Source: Rubellimicrobium arenae
Lineage (GTDB): Bacteria > Pseudomonadota > Alphaproteobacteria > Rhodobacterales > Rhodobacteraceae
NCBI RefSeq assembly: GCF_017916295.1
Contig: NZ_JAFMSS010000008.1
Span: 1 to 64,000, forward strand
Reading direction: 5' to 3'
Length of the DNA: 64,000 bases
Position numbers and translations under genes: made by a program. Below are positions 34,361 to 42,050 of the stretch, piece after piece. The notes under the pieces are model-generated. The model had not been told where the DNA came from and made no database searches. It was given only the letters and a program-made list of their open reading frames with translations. How positions within the stretch are numbered: position 1 is the stretch's first letter; every line of letters starts with the position of its first letter.

Positions 34361-35347
34361 TCACACCAGGCCGGCCTGCCGGAACAGGTCCCGGAGATCC
34401 GCCTCGGGCCGCGCGCCGAAATGCGAGATGACCTCGGTCGCGGCGACGCAGCCCATCCGGCCCGCGGTCTCGAGCCCCTGCCCCGTCGCGAGGCCGTACA
34501 GGAATCCCGCGGCGAAGAGGTCGCCCGCGCCCGTCGCATCCACGGGCACGACACGATGGACGGGGATGGTGGCCCGCTCCTCGCCGCGCAGGAGGATGAC
34601 CTCGTCGCCCGAACGGGTGCAGACCACGAGGCCGCAGTCCTGGGCCGCCATGCGGAGCGCGTCGTCGAGGTTGCACTGGTAGAGCGATTCCCATTCGTGC
34701 TGGTTGCCGATCACATAGTCGAGGTCGCGCACGAGGCGACGGAAATCCGTCCGGTGCCGGTCGACGCAGAACGGGTCCGACAGCGCGATGCCCGCCTGCC
34801 CGCCGCCCCCGTGCGTGATCCGCGCGGCGGTCTCGAAGGCGTCCTTGCCGGTGGGCTTGTCGTACAGGTAGCCTTCGAGGAACAGGATGTCGGCATGGGC
34901 GCAGACCGCCTCGGGCACGTCCTCGGGCGACAGTTCGGACGAGATGCCGAGATAGGTGTTCATCGACCTTTCCCCGTCCGGGGACACGAAGATCATCGAC
35001 CGGGAGGTCGGGAGGTCCGCGCCCGCGACCGGCGGGTTCGGGAAATGGCTGCCCTCGGCGGCGAAGGATTCGGCGTAGAAGCGGCCCAGCGGGTCGTCCT
35101 TGACCCGCCCGATGAAGGCCGTGCGCAGCCCCAGGTTGCCCAGGCCCGCCATCGTGTTGGCGACCGACCCGCCGGGAACCTGCCGGGGCCGCCCCATGGC
35201 GGTGTAGAGCTCCTCGGCCCGGTCCCGCTCGATGAGCTGCATGATGCCCTTTTCGATCTTCATGCGGTCGAGAAAGGCGTCGTCGGTTTCCGAGAAGACG
35301 TCCACGATGGCATTCCCGATGCCGATGACGTGGTAGCGGTCGGTCAC
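34361..35347 (-). CDS. PfkB-family carbohydrate kinase, adenosine-kinase-like
   Basis: A 328-residue ribokinase-fold enzyme. It has YHVIGIGNAIVDVFSETDDA, the substrate-binding GGSVANTMAGLGNLG, GRVKDDPLGRFYAESFAAEG, and the catalytic/anion-hole PVDATGAGDLFAAGFLYGL. Alphaproteobacterial proteins of this kind are usually called adenosine kinase, though biochemical support is thin. The GTG start (35347) overlaps the nth stop by four bases (GTGA). Proximity to the amino-sugar operon (114 bases) is probably incidental, as the pairing with nth is the tighter one. Confidence 0.82.
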   Translation of the reverse strand: MTDRYHVIGIGNAIVDVFSETDDAFLDRMKIEKGIMQLIERDRAEELYTAMGRPRQVPGGSVANTMAGLGNLGLRTAFIGRVKDDPLGRFYAESFAAEGSHFPNPPVAGADLPTSRSMIFVSPDGERSMNTYLGISSELSPEDVPEAVCAHADILFLEGYLYDKPTGKDAFETAARITHGGGGQAGIALSDPFCVDRHRTDFRRLVRDLDYVIGNQHEWESLYQCNLDDALRMAAQDCGLVVCTRSGDEVILLRGEERATIPVHRVVPVDATGAGDLFAAGFLYGLATGQGLETAGRMGCVAATEVISHFGARPEADLRDLFRQAGLV

Positions 35348-35988
35348 GTGGTCTTCTCCTCGAAGGTGCAAAGGTCGCGGATCAGGCAGTCCGGGCACCT
35401 GGGCTTGCGCGCCACGCAGGTGTAGCGGCCATGCAGGATCAGCCAATGGTGCGAAAGCTGCTGGTATTCGACGGGAACGTGGTTCTCGAGCGCGCGCTCC
35501 ACGGCGACGACATCTGCGCCCAGGGCCACGCCGACCCGGTTGGAGACCCGGAAGACATGCGTGTCCACCGGCTGGGACGGAAAGCCCCACCACATGTTCA
35601 GGACCACGTTGGCGGTCTTGCGCCCGACGCCCGGCAGCGCCTCGAGGGCGGCGCGGGAGGAGGGCACCTCGCCCCCGTGCCGCTCCACGAGGAGGCGGGA
35701 CAGGGCGATTACGTTCTTGGCCTTGTTGCGGTAAAGGCCGATCGTGCGGATGTGGGGGATCAGCCCCTCCTCGCCCAGGGCCAGCATCTTCTCGGGCGTG
35801 TCGGCGATCGGGAACAGGTCGCGGGTGGCCTTGTTCACGCTGGCGTCGGTCGCCTGCGCCGAAAGCGCCACGGCCACCAGGAGGGTAAAGGCGTTGAGGT
35901 GCTCCAGCTCGCCCTTGGGAAGGGGGTTGGCGGCGCGGAAGCGCCGGAAGACCTCGATCTGCTCGGAGTAGCTGAGTTGGCGGGACAT
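35344..35988 (-). CDS. nth: Endonuclease III (DNA glycosylase/AP lyase)
   Basis: A 214-residue base-excision repair enzyme removing oxidised pyrimidines. It has the helix-hairpin-helix LPGVGRKTANVVLN with the catalytic Lys, VDTHVFRVSNR with the catalytic Asp, and the C-terminal [4Fe-4S] cluster C-x6-C-x2-C-x5-C (CVARKPRCPDCLIRDLC). I chose the ATG at 35988 (MSRQLSYSEQIEVF); a frame open to 36024 would overlap the divergent Ada-like gene region. Its 3' end overlaps the PfkB-kinase gene. Confidence 0.95.
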   Translation of the reverse strand: MSRQLSYSEQIEVFRRFRAANPLPKGELEHLNAFTLLVAVALSAQATDASVNKATRDLFPIADTPEKMLALGEEGLIPHIRTIGLYRNKAKNVIALSRLLVERHGGEVPSSRAALEALPGVGRKTANVVLNMWWGFPSQPVDTHVFRVSNRVGVALGADVVAVERALENHVPVEYQQLSHHWLILHGRYTCVARKPRCPDCLIRDLCTFEEKTT

Positions 35989-36091
35989 CGCGACGGGTAT
36001 GCCCGCCCCGGTCGCAACCCGCAAGTTCCGGGTCGCGGGCCGGGGGCCCCTCCCCTACAGTCCGGGACGCCACCAGATGGACGGCCATGCC

Positions 36092-36943
36092 ATGGACCAG
36101 AGCAGCTACCATTACGACGTCATGCGCCGCGCGATCGACCTGATCGACCGTGCCGAGCAGCCGATGAGCCTCGAGGAGATCGCGGCGGCGATGCACATGA
36201 GCCCCGGGCATTTCCAGCGGCTGTTCTCGGCCTGGGCCGGCGTGTCCCCCAAGCGCTACCAGCAGTATCTCGCGCTGGGGCACGCCAAGGCGCTGCTGCG
36301 CGACCGCCGGGCGGTGCTGGACGTCGCGCAGGAGGTGGGGCTGTCGGGGCCGTCGCGGTTGCATGACCTGTTCGTGCGGTGGGAGGCCATGACTCCGGGC
36401 GAGTTCGCGCGCGGCGGCGAGGGCGTCGCGATCCGCGCCGGCCGGTTCGAGACCCCCTTCGGCCCCGCCGTGGCGATGGCGACCGACCAGGGGCTCTGCG
36501 GCCTGGGCTTCGCCGCCGAGCAGGGGGAGGCGGCCGTGCGCGCCGACCTGGCCGCCCGCTGGCCCGGCGCCGCCGTCACGGAGGACCCGCAGGCGGTCCG
36601 GCCCTGGGTCGAGGCGGCCTTCGCCGGGGGCGGCCGGCCCCGGCTCCACTTGGTCGGAGCGCCGTTCCAGATCAAGGTCTGGGAGGCGCTCCTGACGATC
36701 CCCCCGGGCCACGTGGCCACCTATGGGGAGATCGCCCGGGCCATCGGGCACCCCAAGGCCGTGCGGGCCGTGGGGACGGCCGTCGGACGCAATCCGGTGT
36801 CCTGGCTCATTCCCTGCCATCGCGCGCTGCGGACGACCGGGGCCCTGGGCGGCTATCACTGGGGCCTGCCGGTCAAGCGCGCCATGCTGGCCTGGGAGGC
36901 GGCCCGCGCCGACTCCGGCGAACCTGAGCGGGGCGCCGCCTAG
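36092..36943 (+). CDS. AraC-type/methylated-DNA-cysteine S-methyltransferase fusion (Ada-like)
   Basis: A 283-residue protein. An AraC-type helix-turn-helix domain covers about 8-100 (LSLEEIAAAMHMSPGHFQRL-like region, GVSPKRYQQYLALGHAKALL). The O6-alkylguanine methyltransferase domain covers about 185-275, with VATYGEIARAIGHPKAVRAV and the acceptor-Cys motif SWLIPCHRAL. The N-terminal methylphosphotriester (zinc) domain of E. coli Ada is absent, so it repairs alkyl bases but is unlikely to sense phosphotriester damage the Ada way. The start is uncertain: ATG 36092 (MDQSSYHYDVMRR) matches relatives, and ATG 36077 is also possible. It is divergent from nth. Confidence 0.85.
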   Translation: MDQSSYHYDVMRRAIDLIDRAEQPMSLEEIAAAMHMSPGHFQRLFSAWAGVSPKRYQQYLALGHAKALLRDRRAVLDVAQEVGLSGPSRLHDLFVRWEAMTPGEFARGGEGVAIRAGRFETPFGPAVAMATDQGLCGLGFAAEQGEAAVRADLAARWPGAAVTEDPQAVRPWVEAAFAGGGRPRLHLVGAPFQIKVWEALLTIPPGHVATYGEIARAIGHPKAVRAVGTAVGRNPVSWLIPCHRALRTTGALGGYHWGLPVKRAMLAWEAARADSGEPERGAA

Positions 36944-37051
36944 ACCAGCGGGAACATAGTTATCAGGCGGGCGTTATCGCATATCAGTGAGGTTCCGGTC
37001 ATACGGACCGGGCCAGGGCGTCGCTGCGCCCGATCTTGAAGGAACGAACAG

Positions 37052-37705
37052 ATGGCATTCGAACGACTCACCCTTTCGGTCATGGCCGCCTCGGTGCTGG
37101 CCCTTGCGGCCTGCCAGGCTCCGGCCCCCGGCCAGGACGTCAGTCAGACCCGCAACGGCGCCGCCGTCGGCGCGGGCATCGGCGCGCTGGCGGGCGCCCT
37201 CACCGGCGACAACCCCGAAGAGCGGGTGCGGAACGCGGCCATCGGCGCCGCCGTCCTGGGCGCGGCGGGCGCCGGCGTCGGGGCCGTCCTTGACCGGCAG
37301 GAAGCGGAACTGCGCGCCGAACTCGGCAGCGGCACCGTGACCAACACCGGCAACCAGCTGATCGTCACGCTGCCCCAGGACATTCTGTTCGGCACGGATT
37401 CGGCTTCGGTTTCGCTGCAGTCGCAGCAGGATCTCCGCGCGGTGGCGAATTCGCTCAACAACTACCCGAACACGACCGTCAACGTGGTCGGCCATACGGA
37501 CAACACCGGCGACGCCGCCTACAACCAGGACCTGTCCGAGCGCCGTGCCCAGGCCGTGGCCCAGGTTCTCATCGGCAGCGGCGTGTCCCCGGCCCGGGTC
37601 AACACGATCGGCCGCGGCGAGGATGCGCCCATCGCCTCCAACCAGACGGTCGCCGGCCGCGCGCAGAATCGGCGGGTTGAGATCATCATCACGCCGAACC
37701 AGTAA
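37052..37705 (+). CDS. OmpA-family outer-membrane lipoprotein (YiaD-like)
   Basis: A 217-residue lipoprotein. The signal segment MAFERLTLSVMAASVLA ends in the lipobox LAAC, with the acylated Cys at residue 21. A glycine-zipper stretch (AAVGAGIGALAGALTGDN, then AAIGAAVLGAAGAGVGAVL) follows. The OmpA peptidoglycan-binding domain covers about 105-217 (VNVVGHTDNTGDAAYNQDLS, ERRAQAVAQVL, RGEDAPIASN, AQNRRVEI). It probably tethers outer membrane to cell wall. It is a single gene with a strong terminator about 30 bases after its stop. Confidence 0.92.
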   Translation: MAFERLTLSVMAASVLALAACQAPAPGQDVSQTRNGAAVGAGIGALAGALTGDNPEERVRNAAIGAAVLGAAGAGVGAVLDRQEAELRAELGSGTVTNTGNQLIVTLPQDILFGTDSASVSLQSQQDLRAVANSLNNYPNTTVNVVGHTDNTGDAAYNQDLSERRAQAVAQVLIGSGVSPARVNTIGRGEDAPIASNQTVAGRAQNRRVEIIITPNQ

Positions 37706-37732
37706 CCGCTGGTCGCAGATCCATGACAGGAA

Positions 37733-37763
37733 GGGCCGCAGGGGTGATCCCTGCGGCCTTTTT
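37733..37763 (+). terminator. Intrinsic terminator after the OmpA-family lipoprotein gene
   Basis: GGCCGCAGGG (37734-37743) pairs perfectly with CCCTGCGGCC (37749-37758) around a five-base loop GTGAT, followed by TTTTT (37759-37763). It is a textbook rho-independent terminator for the upstream plus-strand gene. Confidence 0.93.
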
Positions 37764-38482
37764 CATGCGACCCGGCCCTGCGCGGCCGGGTTGGGATGGA
37801 GCAGGGGCAGCAGGATCGGGCATCGTCCGGCAGCAGGTCGCTAGCTTCCGCTCGACTTACGCTTGCCCCTGCTGCCTCGGGATCCGACGCGGCCCCGGAG
37901 ATCGCATAGATGGCAGGGAGCAAGCGCCGATCTGGTCCATGACCCTGGGGTTGTGCGGGGGCGGACGGGCCGCACCATCCTGCTCCGGGCCAGCACCCTG
38001 CGGCCCACCGCGGCGCCCGCTGGACACCTCGGATCGCCCGGGCGCAGCAGTGCCCTCCGGAGGAATCCCGTGGCCCCCCACGGCCGGACCTGGGCGACCT
38101 GTCCCCTGATCGGTTCACATTGCAGGCCAGCGGGGCGCCCGTCTCCGGAACGCGGCACCCGGACTGAAGGGCGTCGCCGATGCATCGGCCCAGGGACGCG
38201 GGTGTCGCGATCGACGCAGGCCGTGGCGCGGCCTCCGACGGAGGCGAGCGTCGCCGTGGCGATTGCCTGGCAATGCGACGGCCACGAGCCGCTGGCCTTC
38301 CTCCAAGACCCGAGCGAGCGCCTCGGGACGCCGGAAAAGCGCTACGCGGCACCGGTCGGGCGGGTCCAGCGAGAGCAGGCGCAGGACGGCCAGAGGCTCA
38401 CGGCGCCGGGATCGCCGAGGCTGCCGATGTGGCAGGAGGGCGCCGGTGTCCTGTCGGTAGGCTCGGCTTTCGACAAGACGAA
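37764..38482. other. Long spacer with no supported gene
   Basis: About 720 bases between the lipoprotein terminator and the atp operon terminator. Several frames are open on both strands, including a 247-codon plus frame at 37863-38606, but none has a credible start and ribosome site or recognisable protein character, and composition is arginine/proline/serine-rich as expected from GC-rich noncoding DNA. I see no tRNA, no repeat array and no insertion-sequence ends. It may be decayed sequence or hold an unrecognised small RNA. Confidence 0.55.
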
Positions 38483-38508
38483 CGCCCGCCTGATCTCTCA
38501 GGCGGGCG
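38483..38508 (-). terminator. Probable terminator of the F0 atp operon
   Basis: CGCCCGCCTGA (38483-38493) and TCAGGCGGGCG (38498-38508) form a perfect 11-base stem with a four-base loop. On the minus strand the stem is followed by TTCGTCTTGTCG, a moderately U-rich tail. It lies 140 bases beyond the stop of the last atp gene, transcribed in that direction. Confidence 0.7.
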
Positions 38509-38648
38509 CGTCCATGATCTTGCTAGGGTTGGCCAGATGGCAAGGCAAGGCTGGCAGATCAAACTCCTCCTGCCCTACCCATGCGCCGGGACAGGGCGGC
38601 TCGTAGCACGATCCCGCCCGCGCCCGATGCATATGGCGCCGGATGGCG

Positions 38649-39215
38649 TCAGTGCAGGCGGTCGGCCACGGTCCCGATCGACTCCTCGATCAGTTGGGCG
38701 CGGGCAGCCGGCGTAAGCTGGGCGGCCAGCACCTCCTGAGCGGCGGCGACGGCCACCGTCACCGCGCGGTCGCGCACTTCGCGGATCGCCTTGGCCTCGG
38801 CGGCCGCGATCTGCTCCTCGGCGGAGGCGAGGCGGCGCTGGACGGCGCGGGCCGCGTCCTCCTTGGCCTGGGCGGCGGCGCGCTCGGCCTCGGCGCGGGC
38901 GTCGGTCACGATCCGTTCGGCCTGGGCAGCCATCTCCTGGCGCTTGCGGTCGAAGGAGGCGACGAGCTGCTGCGCCTCTTCGCGCAGGGCGCGGGCTTCG
39001 GCGATCTCGCGGCGGATCCCGTCCGCGCGGCGGTCGAGCAGGGCCGACAGCTTGCCGGGTACGCCGGCGTAGATCATGATCGCCAGCACCAGAAGGAACG
39101 CCAGCAGCACGATGAAGTTCGTGTTATGGAGCGAGAAGAACCCGTACTCCGCATGGTCCTGCGCAAGCGCAGGCGTGGCCGCGAGAAGCGCGACGACGGT
39201 TGCGAGCTTTCTCAT
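38649..39215 (-). CDS. atpF: F0F1 ATP synthase subunit b
   Basis: A 188-residue stator subunit. The N-terminal hydrophobic stretch MRKLATVVALLAATPALA looks like a signal/anchor, then the membrane helix FIVLLAFLLVLAIMIYAGV is followed by a long charged coiled coil (about 55-188) rich in Ala, Glu and Arg. It is last in the order atpI-atpB-atpE-atpF'-atpF. The ATG at 39215 begins one base before the preceding gene's stop codon. Rhodobacterales carry two divergent b-type subunits, as seen here, which form the heterodimeric stator stalk. Confidence 0.92.
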   Translation of the reverse strand: MRKLATVVALLAATPALAQDHAEYGFFSLHNTNFIVLLAFLLVLAIMIYAGVPGKLSALLDRRADGIRREIAEARALREEAQQLVASFDRKRQEMAAQAERIVTDARAEAERAAAQAKEDAARAVQRRLASAEEQIAAAEAKAIREVRDRAVTVAVAAAQEVLAAQLTPAARAQLIEESIGTVADRLH

Positions 39216-39216
39216 G

Positions 39217-39768
39217 TCAGCCTCCCACACGCTGGGACACGGCGCGGTCCACGGCGACCTCGTCCACCTGCGCGCCCATGACGCGAAGGATCTCGCGGGC
39301 GGCGTCGCGGGCCACCTCGGCCACGCTGGCCTGAGCCTGCGCCTGGATGCCGGCGACGGCGCGGGCGCCTTCGGCGGCACGGGCGTCGATCTGCGCGTCG
39401 GCTTGGGCCAGCGCGGTGTCGAGCTCGGCCTGGATCTGGGCGCGGGTCGCCTGGGCTATGCGGTTCGCTTCGGCGCGGGCGTCGGCCACGGCCTTGTCAT
39501 AGGCGGCCTGCGCGTCGCGGGCCTGCGCCCGGAGGGTTTCGGCGGCGGCGAGGTCGCTGTTGATCGTGCCTTCGCGGGTCGCGATGGTGGAGCCGATGCG
39601 CGGCAGGGCCATCCGGGTCAGGATGAAGTAGATCGCGACCAGCGCGATTACGGCCCAGAAGATCAGGTTGTCGAAATAGGCCGGCTGCAGGAGGGGAATC
39701 GGTCCCTCGGCCGGAACCGCCGTGCCGTGCGTGAGCTCGGCTGCGGCGTCGTGGGCGTCATGCTCCAT
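39217..39768 (-). CDS. atpF2: F0F1 ATP synthase subunit b'
   Basis: A 183-residue second b-type subunit: acidic/His-rich lead (MEHDAHDAAAELTHGTAVPA), membrane helix FDNLIFWAVIALVAIYFILT, then a long amphipathic helix with many Ala, Gln and Asp residues. I chose ATG 39768 over the in-frame start at 39789. It is paired with atpF immediately downstream. The b' subunit is typical of photosynthetic and related alphaproteobacteria with an F0 operon separate from the F1 operon, and no F1 genes are in this window. Confidence 0.9.
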   Translation of the reverse strand: MEHDAHDAAAELTHGTAVPAEGPIPLLQPAYFDNLIFWAVIALVAIYFILTRMALPRIGSTIATREGTINSDLAAAETLRAQARDAQAAYDKAVADARAEANRIAQATRAQIQAELDTALAQADAQIDARAAEGARAVAGIQAQAQASVAEVARDAAREILRVMGAQVDEVAVDRAVSQRVGG

Positions 39769-39842
39769 CGAAAGCTCCTCGTGGCACAAGCGAAGGCGGC
39801 GGGATATGGACCCCGCCGCCGCTCAGGTCTGGAGTTCGCGGA

Positions 39843-40079
39843 TCAGACTGCGAACAGCAGGAGCAGCGCCACGAGGAAGGCGAAGATGCCGAGGGCTTCG
39901 GCGAAGGCGAGGCCGATGAACAGCGTCGCGGTCTGCGAAGCGGCTGCGGACGGGTTGCGCAGGGCGCCGCCCAGGTAGTTGGCGGCCACGTTGCCCACCC
40001 CGACGGCCGCGATGCCCGAGCCGATGGCCGCGAGGCCAGCGCCCATGAACTGGCCGAGTTCGCCGATATTGCCTTCCAT
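39843..40079 (-). CDS. atpE: F0F1 ATP synthase subunit c (proteolipid)
   Basis: A 78-residue hairpin of two membrane helices. The first is rich in small residues (GAGLAAIGSGIAAVGVGNVA). The second, FIGLAFAEALGIFAFLVALL, carries the proton-binding Glu. The polar loop is ALRNPSA. Subunits form the rotor ring. ATG 40079 follows AAGGAG closely. It stands between atpB and the b' gene in the normal order. The length and the carboxylate indicate a proton-type c subunit; no sodium-ligand pattern is obvious. Confidence 0.96.
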   Translation of the reverse strand: MEGNIGELGQFMGAGLAAIGSGIAAVGVGNVAANYLGGALRNPSAAASQTATLFIGLAFAEALGIFAFLVALLLLFAV

Positions 40080-40119
40080 GATCGTTCTCCTTGAGTGGGA
40101 AGGGTTGGTCCGGATGCCG

Positions 40120-40884
40120 TCAGTGGCCCGGATGCAGCGCGTCCTTGAGGTACACGCAGGTGAGGATGGTGAAGACGTAGGCCTGGATCCCGGCCACGAG
40201 GATCTCGATCCCGTAGATGGCGGCGACGCCGAGGATCGCGAAGGGGCTGATCGCGGCCACCTGGGCAAAGCCCGCGAAGACCTTGATCACGGTGTGGCCC
40301 GCCATGATGTTGCCGGCAAGACGGATGGAGTGGCTGACCGGGCGGACGAAGTAGGAGATGAGCTCGATCACCGCGATGATCGGGCGCAGGAACAGGGGCG
40401 CGTCGGTCATCCAGAACAGGCCCAGGAACTTCTTGCCGTTCAGCACGAAGCCCAGGACCGTCACGAAGATGAACACGCCGAAGCCCAGGACGGCCGTGAC
40501 CGCGATGTGCGAGGTCGCGGTGAAGGACATCGGCAGAAGCCCGAAGAAGTTCGTGAACAGGATGAACAGGAACAGCGTCATGATCAGCGGGAAGAAGCGG
40601 CCGGCGTCATGGCCCGCGACGTCGTCCACCATCTTGCGGATGAAGGAGTAGATCAGCTCGGCCACGGATTGCGCCCGGGTCGGGACGATCGAGCGCGAAC
40701 GGGTCGAGAACACGAACAGGAGGAAGATGGCCAGCACCGCCAGCCCCATCCAGAGCGTGGCGTTGGTAAGCGAGAAGAAGGCCGGGTTGTAGTCCTCTCC
40801 GCCGCCGCCGAAGAGCGGGGTGAGCCGGAACTGGTCGAGCGGATGGAACGTCAGGCCAACTGCTTCATGTGCCGTTTCTTCCAT
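40120..40884 (-). CDS. atpB: F0F1 ATP synthase subunit a
   Basis: A 254-residue membrane protein with five or six hydrophobic segments. The essential Arg is in VSHSIRLAGNIMAGHTVIKV, and FAILGVAAIYGIEILVAGIQ with AYVFTILTCVYLKDALHPGH forms the last helix region. It provides the proton half-channels facing the c ring. I chose ATG 40884 (MEETAHEAVGLTFHPLDQFR), which overlaps the end of atpI by 20 bases. Confidence 0.96.
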   Translation of the reverse strand: MEETAHEAVGLTFHPLDQFRLTPLFGGGGEDYNPAFFSLTNATLWMGLAVLAIFLLFVFSTRSRSIVPTRAQSVAELIYSFIRKMVDDVAGHDAGRFFPLIMTLFLFILFTNFFGLLPMSFTATSHIAVTAVLGFGVFIFVTVLGFVLNGKKFLGLFWMTDAPLFLRPIIAVIELISYFVRPVSHSIRLAGNIMAGHTVIKVFAGFAQVAAISPFAILGVAAIYGIEILVAGIQAYVFTILTCVYLKDALHPGH

Positions 40885-41218
40885 CCTGGCCCTCCTTGCC
40901 GCGGGCCACCTCGGCCTCACGCTTCAGTTGCACTTCCTTGGCCGAGCGGAGCATCGTCTTGACGCCGGCCGCGAGGCCCAAAAACAGAAACAGCACCAGG
41001 AAGATCGGCATCGTCCCCGCCAGGGTGTCGATCCCGTACCCGATGCCGGCGCCGATCATCAGACCGGCCACAAGCTCGATCACCATTCGCCAGGCGAGGT
41101 TCGCCTGCGAGTAGTGCTCCTCCGTATGGGGCTTCGCCGGCGCGCCCCGAGCCTTGGCGAGCCGCTCCTCCAGCGCGTCCAGGCGCGCATCGTGGGAACG
41201 GTCGTCGGGATCGGACAT
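40865..41218 (-). CDS. atpI: ATP synthase protein I (AtpI)
   Basis: A 117-residue small membrane protein. It has a charged N-terminus with LDALEERLAKARGAP, then two membrane helices (about 44-64 MVIELVAGLMIGAGIGYGID and 70-88 MPIFLVLFLFLGLAAGVKTM), and a basic/acidic tail. AtpI is thought to assist c-ring assembly or magnesium handling. It is the first gene of the F0 operon; the 294-base gap upstream to the divergent ArsR gene should hold the operon promoter, which I could not pick out confidently. Confidence 0.88.
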   Translation of the reverse strand: MSDPDDRSHDARLDALEERLAKARGAPAKPHTEEHYSQANLAWRMVIELVAGLMIGAGIGYGIDTLAGTMPIFLVLFLFLGLAAGVKTMLRSAKEVQLKREAEVARGKEGQDGRNGT

Positions 41219-41512
41219 GGGCCTGCCCCCCTCCGGAAGGTCGGTGGGGTGCTAGGCGACCCAGCCCACGGAGTCAAGCAGAAGCCCCGGCAGCCAACTC
41301 GTTGTTTTCCTTGCAAAGTGGCGGCAGGCAGGCATTTCGTCGGCGCCCCGCGTCGTTCAACCTGTCGGTTGAGCATCGGGTGGAGGGAGCGGGAGGCCGC
41401 GCCTGGACGGCCCGGCTGCGCGGGACACCCGCCCTTTCACGCCCGCGTGGACACTGGCCACCGGGCCGGCTGCCCTCTTGACGCCCGCCGGCGCGGGCCG
41501 GTTAGTCGTCCC

Positions 41513-41875
41513 ATGATGCCCAACCTCGACACCGTCTTCGCAGCGCTGGCCGATCCCACGCGCCGGGCGATCCTGTCCATGCTGCTGGAGGACGACATGG
41601 CGGTCAGCGACGTGGCCAGCGCCTTCCCCGTCTCGCTGGCCGCCGTGTCGAAGCATCTACAGGTCCTGGCGGAGGCCGGGCTGATCAGCCAGGAGAAGCG
41701 CGGACGCATCACCTGGTGCCGGCTCGAGCCCGACGCCCTGCGCGAAGCAAGCACCTGGATGGCGGGGTTCGGGATGATGGAAGCGCTGGACCTCGATGCC
41801 TTCGAACGGTTCCTCGAACGTGAGCTGACCGAGGAGGAGCCGGAGCCCGAGAGCCCGCAGGTCCAGGCCACCTGA
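41513..41875 (+). CDS. ArsR-family transcriptional regulator
   Basis: A 120-residue winged-helix protein: LDTVFAALADPTRRAILSML, then MAVSDVASAFPVSLAAVSKH as the recognition helix region, LQVLAEAGLISQEKRGRITW as the wing, and an acidic C-terminus. No metal-binding CxC motif is seen, so it is more like the SdpR/YgaV-type stand-alone repressors than arsenic sensors. It starts with tandem ATGs (41513 and 41516). It is divergent from the atp operon and followed by a hairpin; no target operon is evident. Confidence 0.9.
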   Translation: MMPNLDTVFAALADPTRRAILSMLLEDDMAVSDVASAFPVSLAAVSKHLQVLAEAGLISQEKRGRITWCRLEPDALREASTWMAGFGMMEALDLDAFERFLERELTEEEPEPESPQVQAT

Positions 41876-41923
41876 CCTGACCGTGGCCGCGCCGACCGGC
41901 CTGAACGTCATCGGGAAGCCACA

Positions 41924-41963
41924 GGACGGCCCGCTTCGGTGACCCCCCTTGGGGCCGCCCTTT
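41924..41963 (+). terminator. Possible terminator after the ArsR-family gene
   Basis: GGACGGCCC (41924-41932) can pair with GGGCCGCCC (41952-41960) with one mismatch, followed by TTT. The 19-base loop itself contains CCCC...GGGG complementarity. It lies about 50 bases after the regulator's stop. Confidence 0.45.
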
Positions 41964-42050
41964 CCATTCCTCAGGCGATCGGGAATCCGTGGCGCACGCA
42001 GGAGTTGAGCCCCGGGGCGGGGCCAGGTCCCGCGCTCGGGAGAGATCGAC

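Noticed and set aside
37866..37882. A 17-base match with one mismatch (CCCCTGCTGCCTYGGGA) to 55382-55398
   Set aside because: Flanking sequence does not align, so a shared mobile element is not supported; it could be chance in GC-rich DNA.
38557..38570. Reverse complement resembles the 5' end of 16S rRNA (GGAGTTTGATC)
   Set aside because: The match is only about a dozen bases and no rRNA sequence follows; chance similarity.
37863..38606. Plus-strand open frame of 247 codons between the lipoprotein gene and the atp operon
   Set aside because: There is no ribosome site, low-complexity Arg/Pro/Ser composition, overlapping equally long frames on both strands, and it runs through a terminator hairpin.
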